This document shows, in pieces, positions 27,014 through 35,346 of a stretch of 64,000 nt of DNA. The notes under the pieces are model-generated. The model was not told the origin of the DNA. It ran no database searches and saw only the letters and a program-made list of their open reading frames with translations. Numbering within the stretch: position 1 is the first letter of the stretch; every line of letters starts with the position of its first letter. Both the position numbers and the translations under genes were made by a program. Source of the stretch: DATEKX01 sp963726785 (GTDB taxonomy: Bacteria > Acidobacteriota > Blastocatellia > UBA7656); contig CAVSDJ010000007.1 of the NCBI GenBank assembly GCA_963726785.1, positions 2,108,001 to 2,172,000 of the forward strand, in the 5' to 3' direction.

Positions 27014-28192
27014 ATGCTTAATTATATGGGTGAGCGAGCCATTCGAGCGGGCGTATTGCGGAGTGAACAATTGCTAGCACCTATGAGCGAAGGCGCGACG
27101 AGCGCAACACGAACAAAGCGCCGCTGGAGAGTTCTTATCGTCGCTCCATCGCTGGACATTTTAGGCGGGCAAGCCGTACAAGCTTCGCGCCTGCTTGCGC
27201 GGCTTAGTAAAGAGTCAGACCTGTCGGTGTCATTCTTGCCGCATAACCCGCGACTGCCAGCGCCGTTCAACAAGCTCCAATCAATCAAATACGTTCGCAC
27301 AATTGTGACCTCTCTGCTTTATGTGGCTCTACTGCTCGCGCGGGTTCGCAAGTATGATTGTATACATATATTCTCGGCCTCTTATCTCTCTTTTTTGCTC
27401 GCGCCGACGCCGGCGATATTGATAGCAAAACTCTACGGCAAAAGAGTCGTGCTGAACTATCGAAGCGGCGAAGCGGAAGACCACTTGAAACGCTGGAGCA
27501 GGACTGCCTTGCCCGTCATTCGTATGGCTGACCAGATAGCGGTTCCGTCAGGTTATCTGGTTGATGTGTTCAGGAAGTTCAACCTGGAGGCTCGCTCGGT
27601 ATTCAACTTTGTTGACACGGAGCGATTTCGGTTTCGTAAGCGAGAACCGTTAAAGCCGGTCTTTCTGTCGAATCGAAATCTTGAGCCGATGTATAACGTT
27701 GCTTGTGTGCTGCGCGCCTTTGCCGTCATTCAGCAACGCTTTCCCGAAGCCCGATTGACGGTTGCGGGAGATGGCAGTCAACGCGCCGAATTAGAAAGCC
27801 TGTCGCGAGCATTGAATCTGCGTGATGTTCGGTTCGCAGGCAGAATCGCGCCTGAACATATGCCCGAATTTTATAACGCGGCAGACATCTATCTGAACAG
27901 TTCTAACATTGATAATATGCCAGGCTCTATAATTGAAGCATTCGCATCCGGTTTACCAGTCGTTACTACTGACGCCGGAGGCATACCTTACATCGTAACT
28001 GACGAACAGACAGGCCTGCTGGTGCGATGCAACGATCACCTGGGCCTTGCCGAACGAGCTATTCGTCTGTTGGAGAATGACGGGCTTGCCTCTGGGATCA
28101 TAACGCGCGCGCACGAAGAGTGCCGCAAGTATAACTGGGACGCGGTCAGGAACGAATGGTTCAATCTTTATCACAATACAAACGCAATCTAA
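27014..28192 (+). CDS. Glycosyltransferase family 4 (2)
   Basis: GT-B enzyme of 392 residues. The start is uncertain: ATG 27014 directly follows the palindrome, ATG 27026 is equally good, and a reading from 26969 would translate repeat DNA. The N-terminal 35 residues are poorly conserved, then RVLIVAPSLDILGGQAVQASRLL begins the donor domain. Later motifs are FSASYLSFLL, NYRSGEAEDHLKRW, VAGDGSQRAELE, FAGRIAPEHMPEFYNAADI and DNMPGSIIEAFASGLPVVTTDAGG, where an aspartate replaces the first glutamate of the usual EX7E motif. Predicted to add one sugar to the repeat unit. Confidence 0.85.
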   Translation: MLNYMGERAIRAGVLRSEQLLAPMSEGATSATRTKRRWRVLIVAPSLDILGGQAVQASRLLARLSKESDLSVSFLPHNPRLPAPFNKLQSIKYVRTIVTSLLYVALLLARVRKYDCIHIFSASYLSFLLAPTPAILIAKLYGKRVVLNYRSGEAEDHLKRWSRTALPVIRMADQIAVPSGYLVDVFRKFNLEARSVFNFVDTERFRFRKREPLKPVFLSNRNLEPMYNVACVLRAFAVIQQRFPEARLTVAGDGSQRAELESLSRALNLRDVRFAGRIAPEHMPEFYNAADIYLNSSNIDNMPGSIIEAFASGLPVVTTDAGGIPYIVTDEQTGLLVRCNDHLGLAERAIRLLENDGLASGIITRAHEECRKYNWDAVRNEWFNLYHNTNAI

Positions 28193-28262
28193 GCCGGGCT
28201 GTAAAATAATCGCTCTTGAAGTAAAATGCTAGACCTATCAAGAACGAGCGCCGGGGGATGAA

Positions 28263-30167
28263 ATGATTAATAATCTAAGAACATTTATAGCCGCTATCAT
28301 ATTTGCTACCGTAATTTTGCCAATCGCCAGTCTGGGCGCAAGTTATCAACTTGCGAAACAACAAATATTCAGCGTTGCTACGAGTGAAGATTTTCAAAAG
28401 TCGCTCGACGCGGCCAAACAGGGCGACGTGATACAGATTGAAGCGGGCGCGAGCCTTGTCGGCAATTTCATACTCCCGAATAAAACAGACTCGCCGGGAA
28501 ACAGCAGCGCAAATTGGATCACAATTCGCTCATCTGCTGCCGACGAACAACTGCCGCCCGAAGGCACACGAATCACGCCCGCGTATTCAAATGCGATGCC
28601 CAAATTGATCAGCCCGAACACCGGGCCTGTGCTAAGAACCGAGCCGGGCGCGCATCACTTTCGCTTTATAGCCATTGAGATCACCATCGCTTCGGATGTG
28701 ATGCTCAATTTCGGAATCGTTCGGCTGGGAGAAGGCAGCGAAACGGATGAAGCCATGTTGCCGCATGATATTTTGATTGATCGTTGCTATATTCACGGCC
28801 ACGCAGTCGCAGATGTAACGCGCGCCGTAGCTCTAAACGGCGCAAGAACGGACATCACGGATTCCTACATTTCAGACATACATGGCATAGGCTTTGACAC
28901 GCAGGCGATATGCGGATGGAATGGGCCTGGGCCATTCAAAATAATCAACAACTATCTTGAGGCAGCCGGTGAAAATGTTATGTTCGGAGGCGCAGACCCG
29001 AAGATAAAGAATCTGGTGCCATCAGACATCGAGTTTCGGAGGAATGATTGCTCGAAGCCGCTTTCGTGGAAAGAAGGGATATTGGCCAAGCCTGTAGGCG
29101 CTAACTTCAGCTTGCTGAATTTATCTGGAAGCAACCTCGTGCCGGGCGCGACCTATTACTACCGCGTGGCGAGCCGAGGCCGTGCGGGCTACTCTACGAT
29201 GGCCACGTCGCCTGCAACTGATGAGCTTGCGATCCCATTGGCTTTTGATCAGAACACCATCAGTATCGCCTGGTACGCGACAGATTACGCTACAGAGTAT
29301 CGAGTCTATAGAACGAGCGACGCGCCGGATGCTCAAACAAGAAACTGGGTTTATTACACCACGACCGATCCTGTTTTTACTGACGTTGGTGATGTAGTGA
29401 ACAGCGTCAGCGATTCAACGCCTCCGAGCACGGGCACGCACTGGTCTGTTAAGAATATATTCGAATTGAAAAATGCCCGTCGCGTTATCATTGACGGCAA
29501 TCTGTTTGAAAATAACTGGGTAGACGCTCAGAGCGGTTTCGCCATCCTCTTTACGGTTCGCAATCAGGAGGGCACTGCCGACTGGTCTGTCGTCGAAGAT
29601 GTGTCCTTCACCAACAACATCGTGCGACATGCGGCGGCAGGCATAAACATACTCGGTAGGGATGATCTTCAACCAAGCGATAAGGCGAAACGGTTATCAA
29701 TAAAAAATAATCTCTTCTACGATATTGGAGGCGCAGCGTGGGGCGGCAATGGTCGCTTTCTTCAGATCACCGAAACCGAAAGCGTATCGGTTGATCACAA
29801 CACAGTAATTCATACGGGCAATATCATCACCGCTTACGGAGTGCCAAGCATTGATTTCAGCTTTACCAACAACCTTACGCCCAACAACGCTTTTGGAGTG
29901 ATTGGCGATAACTCCAGAAGCGGCAACACGACGATTGAGAAATACCTGCCGTCCAGCGTCTTCAAAAAGAACGTCATCATTAACGGTCAAGCTGCGGCTT
30001 ATCCAGAGAAGAATTTTTTCCCCGCTTCGATTGATGAAGTGGGATTTGTTGATCTCGCAGCAGAAGACTTTCGCCTCACGCCTTCAAGCCCATACAAGAA
30101 GGCCGGAACTAAAAAGAAAGACATCGGCGCTGATATAGATGCCATTGATAAGGCAAGGAAAAAGTAA
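28263..30167 (+). CDS. Secreted right-handed beta-helix protein (3) with inserted domain
   Basis: Protein of 634 residues. A signal peptide (MINNLRTFIAAIIFATVIL, then SLGAS) precedes a beta-helix domain homologous to the proteins at 6470 and 16678 (LDAAKQGDVIQIEAGA, IDRCYIHGH, INNYLEAAGENVMFGG). Between CSKPLSWKEG and GTHWSVKNIFELKN, about residues 272-390, it carries roughly 115 extra residues. These have PGATYYYRVASRGRAGYS and YATEYRVYRTSDA, typical of a fibronectin-III/Ig-like fold. The paralogues have only 8-10 residues there. The insert probably projects from a loop and adds a binding surface. A lyase or glycan-binding role is inferred from fold and context. Confidence 0.85.
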   Translation: MINNLRTFIAAIIFATVILPIASLGASYQLAKQQIFSVATSEDFQKSLDAAKQGDVIQIEAGASLVGNFILPNKTDSPGNSSANWITIRSSAADEQLPPEGTRITPAYSNAMPKLISPNTGPVLRTEPGAHHFRFIAIEITIASDVMLNFGIVRLGEGSETDEAMLPHDILIDRCYIHGHAVADVTRAVALNGARTDITDSYISDIHGIGFDTQAICGWNGPGPFKIINNYLEAAGENVMFGGADPKIKNLVPSDIEFRRNDCSKPLSWKEGILAKPVGANFSLLNLSGSNLVPGATYYYRVASRGRAGYSTMATSPATDELAIPLAFDQNTISIAWYATDYATEYRVYRTSDAPDAQTRNWVYYTTTDPVFTDVGDVVNSVSDSTPPSTGTHWSVKNIFELKNARRVIIDGNLFENNWVDAQSGFAILFTVRNQEGTADWSVVEDVSFTNNIVRHAAAGINILGRDDLQPSDKAKRLSIKNNLFYDIGGAAWGGNGRFLQITETESVSVDHNTVIHTGNIITAYGVPSIDFSFTNNLTPNNAFGVIGDNSRSGNTTIEKYLPSSVFKKNVIINGQAAAYPEKNFFPASIDEVGFVDLAAEDFRLTPSSPYKKAGTKKKDIGADIDAIDKARKK

Positions 30168-30506
30168 ACGTCCAAATCTGTTCACCACAGAGACGCAGGA
30201 TGGCCGATGATGTGCTTCGCACCCGGCGGACGCAGAGATTACGCAGAGAAAAACTATCATAACCTCTGCGCCGCCTCTGCGTCCTCTGCGGCGTCTCTGC
30301 GGTGAACTCTCTCCATCCTTTCTCAAAGATAAATTGAAAATCCGCGCCTCTTATCAGTATTGGAAAGAAAGAAGGGCGCAGGAATGCTTGAAAAAACACA
30401 ACTAAGTACACGTGTCGCAACTTAAATTATGAAACCAACATATTTACGGCAACTTTTTGCCTGAGCCTACACGCCGACCGCATCGGAAATTCAGATTGAT
30501 AACGAG
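30168..30506. other. Intergenic region with palindrome and a shared upstream motif
   Basis: About 340 bp. It holds the third TTCACC palindrome (30181-30306) and, at 30424-30442, a 19-base AT-rich motif that recurs at 51093-51111 upstream of another GT2. It probably contains the promoter of the 30507 operon, but no convincing -35/-10 pair was fixed. Confidence 0.5.
30181..30306. repeat. Palindromic TTCACCGCAGAGGCGC element, copy 3 (degenerate)
   Basis: The left end TTCACCACAGAGACGCAG and the right end GTCTCTGCGGTGAA are near-complementary. The left arm is interrupted by about 30 bases with no counterpart (around 30200-30229). It begins 14 bp after the stop of the beta-helix gene. Confidence 0.8.
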
Positions 30507-31514
30507 ATGAAATACTCCGTAATAATAGCCACCTACAATCGAGCCGATGATCTGCGCGAGACATTGCAAAGCATCGCAGGGCTTTCACCTCAAGGCGAAT
30601 GGGAGGTGATAGTCGTTGATAATAACTCGCAGGATCATACCAAAACCATTGTGACGGAAGCGGCCAAATCCTTTCCCGTTGAGCTTCACTACATTTTTGA
30701 GAAAGAGCAGGGGCGATGCGCCGCGATGAATGCCGGGATACGGGCCTCGCGCGGTGAAATCATCGTGACTACGGATGATGATGTACGAGTCGGGCCTGAT
30801 TGGCTCGACGCTGCTCGGCGCGCGCTCGATGGTCTCGCCTGCGATTACGTCGGCGGCAAGGTCTTGCCTATCTGGGGATGCCAGCGCCCGGACTGGCTGC
30901 CGAACCGAGGCGGGCGACATTGGGCAGTGGTCGCATTGCTCGATTACGGCCCTGATCCAATCGAGTTCGGCAAGCGCGTGCCGATAGGCGTGAACATGGC
31001 TTTTCGCCGTGACGCATTCGCGCGCGCGGGGCTTTGGGATAATCGCGTTGGTAGAAAGGCCGGGACTCTGCTCGGTCAGGAAGTGCGCGAATGGGGACTC
31101 AGAGCGAAGGCCGCAGGGCTTCGCGGCTTCTACGCGCCAGAGATGGTCGTCAATCACATCATTCCGAGCGACAGGCTGAAGAAGCGATACTTCCGCCGCT
31201 GGTTCTATTGGCACGGCATCAGCCGTGCGATGCTTTACGAACAGGCGCGAGTTGATATGGAAGCGCCGGAAGAGAGCGCGTTAGATTATTCAAAGGTGCC
31301 TCACATTGCGGGCGTGCCTCGTTATATGTACCGGTCGTGCCTGCGAATGATTAAGGACATGCTGAAAGCCGCGTTGCGAGGCGACCGGGTTGCGACTTTT
31401 GAGAATGAGCTGTGGCTGTGGTTCTTTGCAGGAATTGTCAAACAGCGATGGAAAGACCGCAAAGGACACACGGCTGCTGAACTGCAGGCTGTCCGCGCAT
31501 CCGGTGCTGAGTAA
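30507..31514 (+). CDS. Family 2 glycosyltransferase
   Basis: GT2 enzyme of 335 residues: MKYSVIIATYNRADDL, VVDNNSQDHT, GRCAAMNAGIRASRGEIIVTTDDDVRVGPDW with the metal-binding DDD, then PDWLPNRGGRHWAVVALLDYG and QEVREWGLRAKAAG. The C-terminal basic region (SDRLKKRYFRRWFYWHGISRA) is shared with the GT2 at 51244, so they form a subfamily, with the pair at 55445 and 56522 more distant. The stop overlaps the flippase ATG. It would transfer a sugar from a nucleotide donor with inversion; donor unknown. Confidence 0.88.
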   Translation: MKYSVIIATYNRADDLRETLQSIAGLSPQGEWEVIVVDNNSQDHTKTIVTEAAKSFPVELHYIFEKEQGRCAAMNAGIRASRGEIIVTTDDDVRVGPDWLDAARRALDGLACDYVGGKVLPIWGCQRPDWLPNRGGRHWAVVALLDYGPDPIEFGKRVPIGVNMAFRRDAFARAGLWDNRVGRKAGTLLGQEVREWGLRAKAAGLRGFYAPEMVVNHIIPSDRLKKRYFRRWFYWHGISRAMLYEQARVDMEAPEESALDYSKVPHIAGVPRYMYRSCLRMIKDMLKAALRGDRVATFENELWLWFFAGIVKQRWKDRKGHTAAELQAVRASGAE

Positions 31515-33148
31515 TGAAGGATCTGAATATAGAAAATCCCTCTCCCGGCTTAGAACCCGGATCGAGCAACGGGGAAAAGACTGACGCTGGCGACGAAGCT
31601 TTATGGGGGCCGAACCTCAACCGGTCTGAAGTCTTCGCGCGCAATATCTCGATGGACTATCTCGCGCTCGGCATCGAGATGGTAATCGGCGTGCTTATGT
31701 TGCCGTTCAATGTCGCTCACCTCGGCCAGTCGGCTTACGGACTCTGGGTACTTGTAGCATCTATCACTATGTATTTTTCGATATTCGATCTGGGCTACGG
31801 AATGGCGCAAGTGAAGTTTGCCGCCGAGTATCGCGCCCGCAAAGACAGTCGCGGGCTTAATGAAATCATCAGCACTCTTTTTTTCTTCTTCACCTTGATC
31901 GGGCTTGCGGCTTTGGCCGTCGGGTCTCTGATCGCGTTCAATCTGGAAAAGTTCTTTAACGTTACGCCTGAGCAGATTGCTACGGGCCGACAGGTTTTGC
32001 TCATCATCACGGCTTACGTAGCATTGGGTTTCCCTTTCAGTGTATTCGGCGGCGTTGTCAACGGATTCCAACGCCACTTCCTGAACGGATTCGTTTCGAT
32101 AGGCACATCCATCGTAGTGGCAATAGTGAACCTTGCGATGCTGCTGGCAGGATATGGTCTGGTCGAGCTTGTTGCCGCTACGACTGCTGTGCGAATGCTG
32201 GCTTATGTGGGCTATCGGCTGAATGCCTACCGCGCATATCCGGCGCTCAAGATTCGCGCGCAATATATCAGGCTTACGCGGTTGCGCGAAGTTACAGGGT
32301 TCAGCGCGTTCATTCTTATAATTGATCTCGCAAACAAACTGAATTACTCGACGGACACGCTGGTGATTGGCGCGTTCATGAGCACGGCTGCTATTGCGAT
32401 CTGGTCTGTGGCACAGCGACTGATTACGACCACGCAAGTCATGACGATGCAGTTAAACGGCTCGCTCTTTCCTATCATCGTAGATATCGCCACGCTTGGC
32501 GAAGCCGATAAACTGAAGCAGGTCTTTGCGCAGGCCACAAAGCTTTCCCTTGCGATGGTGATACCGGTTGCGACAGGTCTTGTGCTGCTTGCAGAGCCGC
32601 TGGTGTTGGCGTGGGTTGGGCCGAGTTTCGCCGCGAGCGTCCCCGTTATTTATATCCTCGCTGTGGCTGTCACTATTCGCGTTGGCAACTGCACCGCGAC
32701 GACCGTTTTGAAAGGGGCCGGACATCATCGCCTGCTTGCAATATCAAACATCGCGATGGCTGTAGCGAACCTTGCTTTGAGCATAGCGCTCGTCGGCAGG
32801 TTCGGACTGATAGGCGTTGCGGTAGGCACTTTGATTCCGCTCGCCGTTGTTTCCATATTCGTGCTGTTTCCTGCCGCGTGCCGTCGCGTTGATCTGAGCC
32901 TGACAAAAGCCCTGACGCAAGCCGTATGGCCCGCGCTATGGCCCGTGATTCCGATGGCTTTGCTTTTGGCGTTCACGCGAAACCTTGTTGGCGCGAGCCT
33001 GTCTTTAATATTGGTTCAATCGGTCGGCGCAGGGGCGCTATACGCGCTCGTGTTTCTATGGCTGGCTATAGGACGCGAAGAGCGGATTTGGTACTTCGAC
33101 AAAATCAAACGGATATTGGGCGGGCGGCGCGCAGCCGTCGCGGTCTGA
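31514..33148 (+). CDS. Polysaccharide flippase (Wzx/MATE-like)
   Basis: Protein of 544 residues with about 12-14 membrane helices after a 35-residue polar N-terminus. ARNISMDYLALGIEMVIGVLMLPF starts the first helix; later helices include GFSAFILIIDLANKLNYSTDTLVIG, as in the polysaccharide biosynthesis/MATE superfamily. Such proteins move undecaprenyl-linked repeat units to the periplasmic side. ATG overlaps the TAA of the GT2 gene, so the two are translationally coupled. Together with the flippase half of the fusion at 18368 it gives two flippases in one cluster. Confidence 0.86.
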   Translation: MKDLNIENPSPGLEPGSSNGEKTDAGDEALWGPNLNRSEVFARNISMDYLALGIEMVIGVLMLPFNVAHLGQSAYGLWVLVASITMYFSIFDLGYGMAQVKFAAEYRARKDSRGLNEIISTLFFFFTLIGLAALAVGSLIAFNLEKFFNVTPEQIATGRQVLLIITAYVALGFPFSVFGGVVNGFQRHFLNGFVSIGTSIVVAIVNLAMLLAGYGLVELVAATTAVRMLAYVGYRLNAYRAYPALKIRAQYIRLTRLREVTGFSAFILIIDLANKLNYSTDTLVIGAFMSTAAIAIWSVAQRLITTTQVMTMQLNGSLFPIIVDIATLGEADKLKQVFAQATKLSLAMVIPVATGLVLLAEPLVLAWVGPSFAASVPVIYILAVAVTIRVGNCTATTVLKGAGHHRLLAISNIAMAVANLALSIALVGRFGLIGVAVGTLIPLAVVSIFVLFPAACRRVDLSLTKALTQAVWPALWPVIPMALLLAFTRNLVGASLSLILVQSVGAGALYALVFLWLAIGREERIWYFDKIKRILGGRRAAVAV

Positions 33149-33172
33149 AACTATGAAGGGTTTTTGAAAGGT

Positions 33173-33952
33173 ATGAGAGCAATTATTCTGGCTGCGGGAA
33201 AAGGGTCAAGATTGAATGGCGTGGCAGGCGACCTTCCAAAGTGCCTGATCAAAATTGGCGGCATGACGTTATTAGAACGCCAGGTTCAAGCTCTGAGATC
33301 ATCGGGCATAGACGATATCAATGTGGTCGTCGGGTATGGGGCAGACAGCGTGCGCGAAACTTGCGGGACAAATGTCAGCTACATCGAGAACAGTTGCTAT
33401 CACCAGACCAATAGTCTTTTTTCTCTCTGGATAGCGCGAGAACACATGCTCGATGGATTCGTCGTAATGAACGGCGACGTGTTGTTTCACACTCAACTTC
33501 TCAAAAACCTTTTGTCGCATCATTACGAGAACGCCCTGTTGATCTCATACTGCGATAGAGAGGCGACTCCGCTTGGCGATGAAGAGATGAAAGTGAAGAT
33601 CAAGAACGGCGCTATAGCAGACATTACTAAAGCGATGAATCCGAAAAAGGCGGACGGCGAGAATGTAGGCATAGGCAAGTTCGGCCCTGCCGGAGCCAAA
33701 GTTTTAGTCGAAAAGATGGACGAGTTGATCGCGGCTGGGGCGCATCGAGATTGGGCTCCGCGCGCTTTTCGTGAGTTCGCGTTAGAGCAGCCTTTGCACG
33801 CGGTCAGCACTTGCGGCTTCCCCTGGATTGAAATTGATTACCCCGAAGATTACGCGCGGGCGCTTGATCAAATCCTCCCGTTGATTTCGATGGACGAAGA
33901 GATGGCAGAAGAGCAACTGCTGGCTGTTGCCGCGATGAGCAGCGAAATATAG
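33173..33952 (+). CDS. Sugar/choline-phosphate nucleotidyltransferase-like protein
   Basis: Protein of 259 residues from ATG 33173. It begins MRAIILAAGKGSRLNG and continues DLPKCLIKIGGMTLLERQ, the nucleotide-binding loop of MobA/RmlA-like NTP transferases. SYIENSCYHQTNSLFSLW and VVMNGDVLFH resemble the phosphocholine cytidylyltransferase (LicC-like) group more than hexose-1-phosphate enzymes. It probably makes a CDP- or other NDP-activated donor. The next gene is a CDP-glycerol transferase-like protein, which suggests the two supply and transfer a phosphorylated alcohol. Substrate not proven. Confidence 0.8.
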   Translation: MRAIILAAGKGSRLNGVAGDLPKCLIKIGGMTLLERQVQALRSSGIDDINVVVGYGADSVRETCGTNVSYIENSCYHQTNSLFSLWIAREHMLDGFVVMNGDVLFHTQLLKNLLSHHYENALLISYCDREATPLGDEEMKVKIKNGAIADITKAMNPKKADGENVGIGKFGPAGAKVLVEKMDELIAAGAHRDWAPRAFREFALEQPLHAVSTCGFPWIEIDYPEDYARALDQILPLISMDEEMAEEQLLAVAAMSSEI

Positions 33953-33990
33953 GACGCTTTCAGAGCGTGTTTTAGCAGTCCCGTCAGGGA

Positions 33991-34131
33991 CGACCTGTCT
34001 ATAGCAGAGGCATCGGTAGAGTTTTCCGTAGCTCCGTAGGAGCGACCTCTTGACTGACAGGTCGCTCCTACGGAGCTACGGAAAATGTTAATTCTGATTT
34101 AACTATAGACAGGTCGCTCCTACGGAGCTTC
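33991..34131. repeat. Nested palindromic TCCGTAGGAGCGACC repeat cluster
   Basis: A perfect 27-bp inverted repeat (arms 34022-34048 and 34059-34085, loop 10 bases) is built on CCGTAGCTCCGTAGGAGCGACCT. A third half copy follows at 34109-34130. An outer pair (CGACCTGTCTATAG at 33991-34004 and its reverse complement at 34103-34116) encloses the inner hairpin. It fills the gap between the nucleotidyltransferase and CDP-glycerol transferase-like genes. No transposase is present. Confidence 0.88.
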
Positions 34132-34149
34132 TTTCTAACTGTGCTTATT

Positions 34150-35337
34150 ATGAGCGTTGATCGAATTTTTGAAATAGCGCGAAATGCTGATAAGCGCCTG
34201 CAGCGCTGGCGCAAGTCTGGTCGTTCGGTGCTGGTAAACGCGCGCACGCCGATGAACTATGCAGTCGTTCGCCCGATTCTCGATAGAGTGAAATCAGATG
34301 AGCGCATTACCTTTTATTTCACTGCGAGCGAACAGCCTTCGCGCGCGCGCGAAATTTACAGCGAAACGAGAGAAGATGCGCGCTTGATCAGTCCAAGGCG
34401 TGCTTCGCTGATGAAGTTCGACGCTTATATCACGGCAGACCTGCTATGGGTGAAACTGCCTCGCGGAACCCGGCGCATTTTCACCTTTCATGGTGTAGCC
34501 GGGAAATACGGGAATGTGTACGACTCGCCTGACACCTCGATGCGCGATTGGGACCGGCTCTTTTTTATCAACCGCAGGCGCATGAGAAACTTCGTCGCTT
34601 CGGGCGCAATTGATCCTGAGTCTGCTGCTGCTCGCCTGGTCGGTTATCCAAAGCTCGATTGTCTTGTTGACGGATCGCTCAAAAGAGATGAAGTGCTGTC
34701 GTCGCTCGGCATTGATCCTCAGAGGCAGACGGTGCTGTATGCGCCTACGTGGTCGCAATATTCTTCTCTGAATAAGATGGGGGAAGATCTGGTCGAGCGG
34801 CTTTGCGCTGCCGGGTATGCAGTTATCGTAAAGTTGCATGATCGCTCTCGCGACTCTGCATATATACATTCCGGCGGAGTTGACTGGGTCTCGCGCCTTG
34901 AGCCTGTGCTCGCCCGCAGCGCAGGCCATCTGGCAACCGGCAGCGATGCTTCTTTATATCTGATGGCAGCAGACTTACTGATCACGGATCACAGTTCTGT
35001 TGGATTTGAATACCTGCTGCTTGATCGCCCATTGATTCGCATCGAAGTGCCTGAATTGATAGCGGCAACAAACATTCACGCCGATTATGTCTCGTTGATG
35101 GCAGAGGCTTCAACAACGGTTCAAACAGTTGAACAAGCTGTCGACGCGGTCTACGACAATCTATCGGAGCCATTGCAAAAATCGGTTTCGCGAAAAGCTG
35201 TTGCCGACGAATTGTTTTACCGGCCAGGAACAGCGACTTCCAGGGCCGTGCGCGAGCTTTACGAAGTTCTCGAACTCGACCCTATTGCAGAACTGTCTGC
35301 TTCGGAAGTAATCGGGGGCAGACCAGTTGAAGGTTAA
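34150..35337 (+). CDS. CDP-glycerol glycerophosphotransferase-like protein
   Basis: Protein of 395 residues; GTG 34141 would add three. It resembles the TagF/TagB-like glycerophosphotransferase family: FTFHGVAGKYGN, RLVGYPKLDCLV, TVLYAPTWSQYSSL, KLHDRSRD and LLITDHSSVGFEYLLLDRPLI. These hold the catalytic histidines (in HG and KLHD) and the nucleotide-binding DHSS motif. The family transfers polyol phosphate from CDP-alcohols to teichoic-acid-like or capsule glycans. The nucleotidyltransferase upstream may provide its substrate. It is followed 10 bp later by the NRPS gene. Confidence 0.82.
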   Translation: MSVDRIFEIARNADKRLQRWRKSGRSVLVNARTPMNYAVVRPILDRVKSDERITFYFTASEQPSRAREIYSETREDARLISPRRASLMKFDAYITADLLWVKLPRGTRRIFTFHGVAGKYGNVYDSPDTSMRDWDRLFFINRRRMRNFVASGAIDPESAAARLVGYPKLDCLVDGSLKRDEVLSSLGIDPQRQTVLYAPTWSQYSSLNKMGEDLVERLCAAGYAVIVKLHDRSRDSAYIHSGGVDWVSRLEPVLARSAGHLATGSDASLYLMAADLLITDHSSVGFEYLLLDRPLIRIEVPELIAATNIHADYVSLMAEASTTVQTVEQAVDAVYDNLSEPLQKSVSRKAVADELFYRPGTATSRAVRELYEVLELDPIAELSASEVIGGRPVEG

Positions 35338-35346
35338 GGCAAAAAT

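Noticed and set aside
30446..30462. Sigma-54-like site CGGCAACTTTTTGCC before the GT2 at 30507
   Set aside because: GG and GC are separated by nine bases instead of the required ten.
33991..34131. Insertion sequence
   Set aside because: Only short palindromes are present; no transposase frame exists in or near any of the repeat elements.
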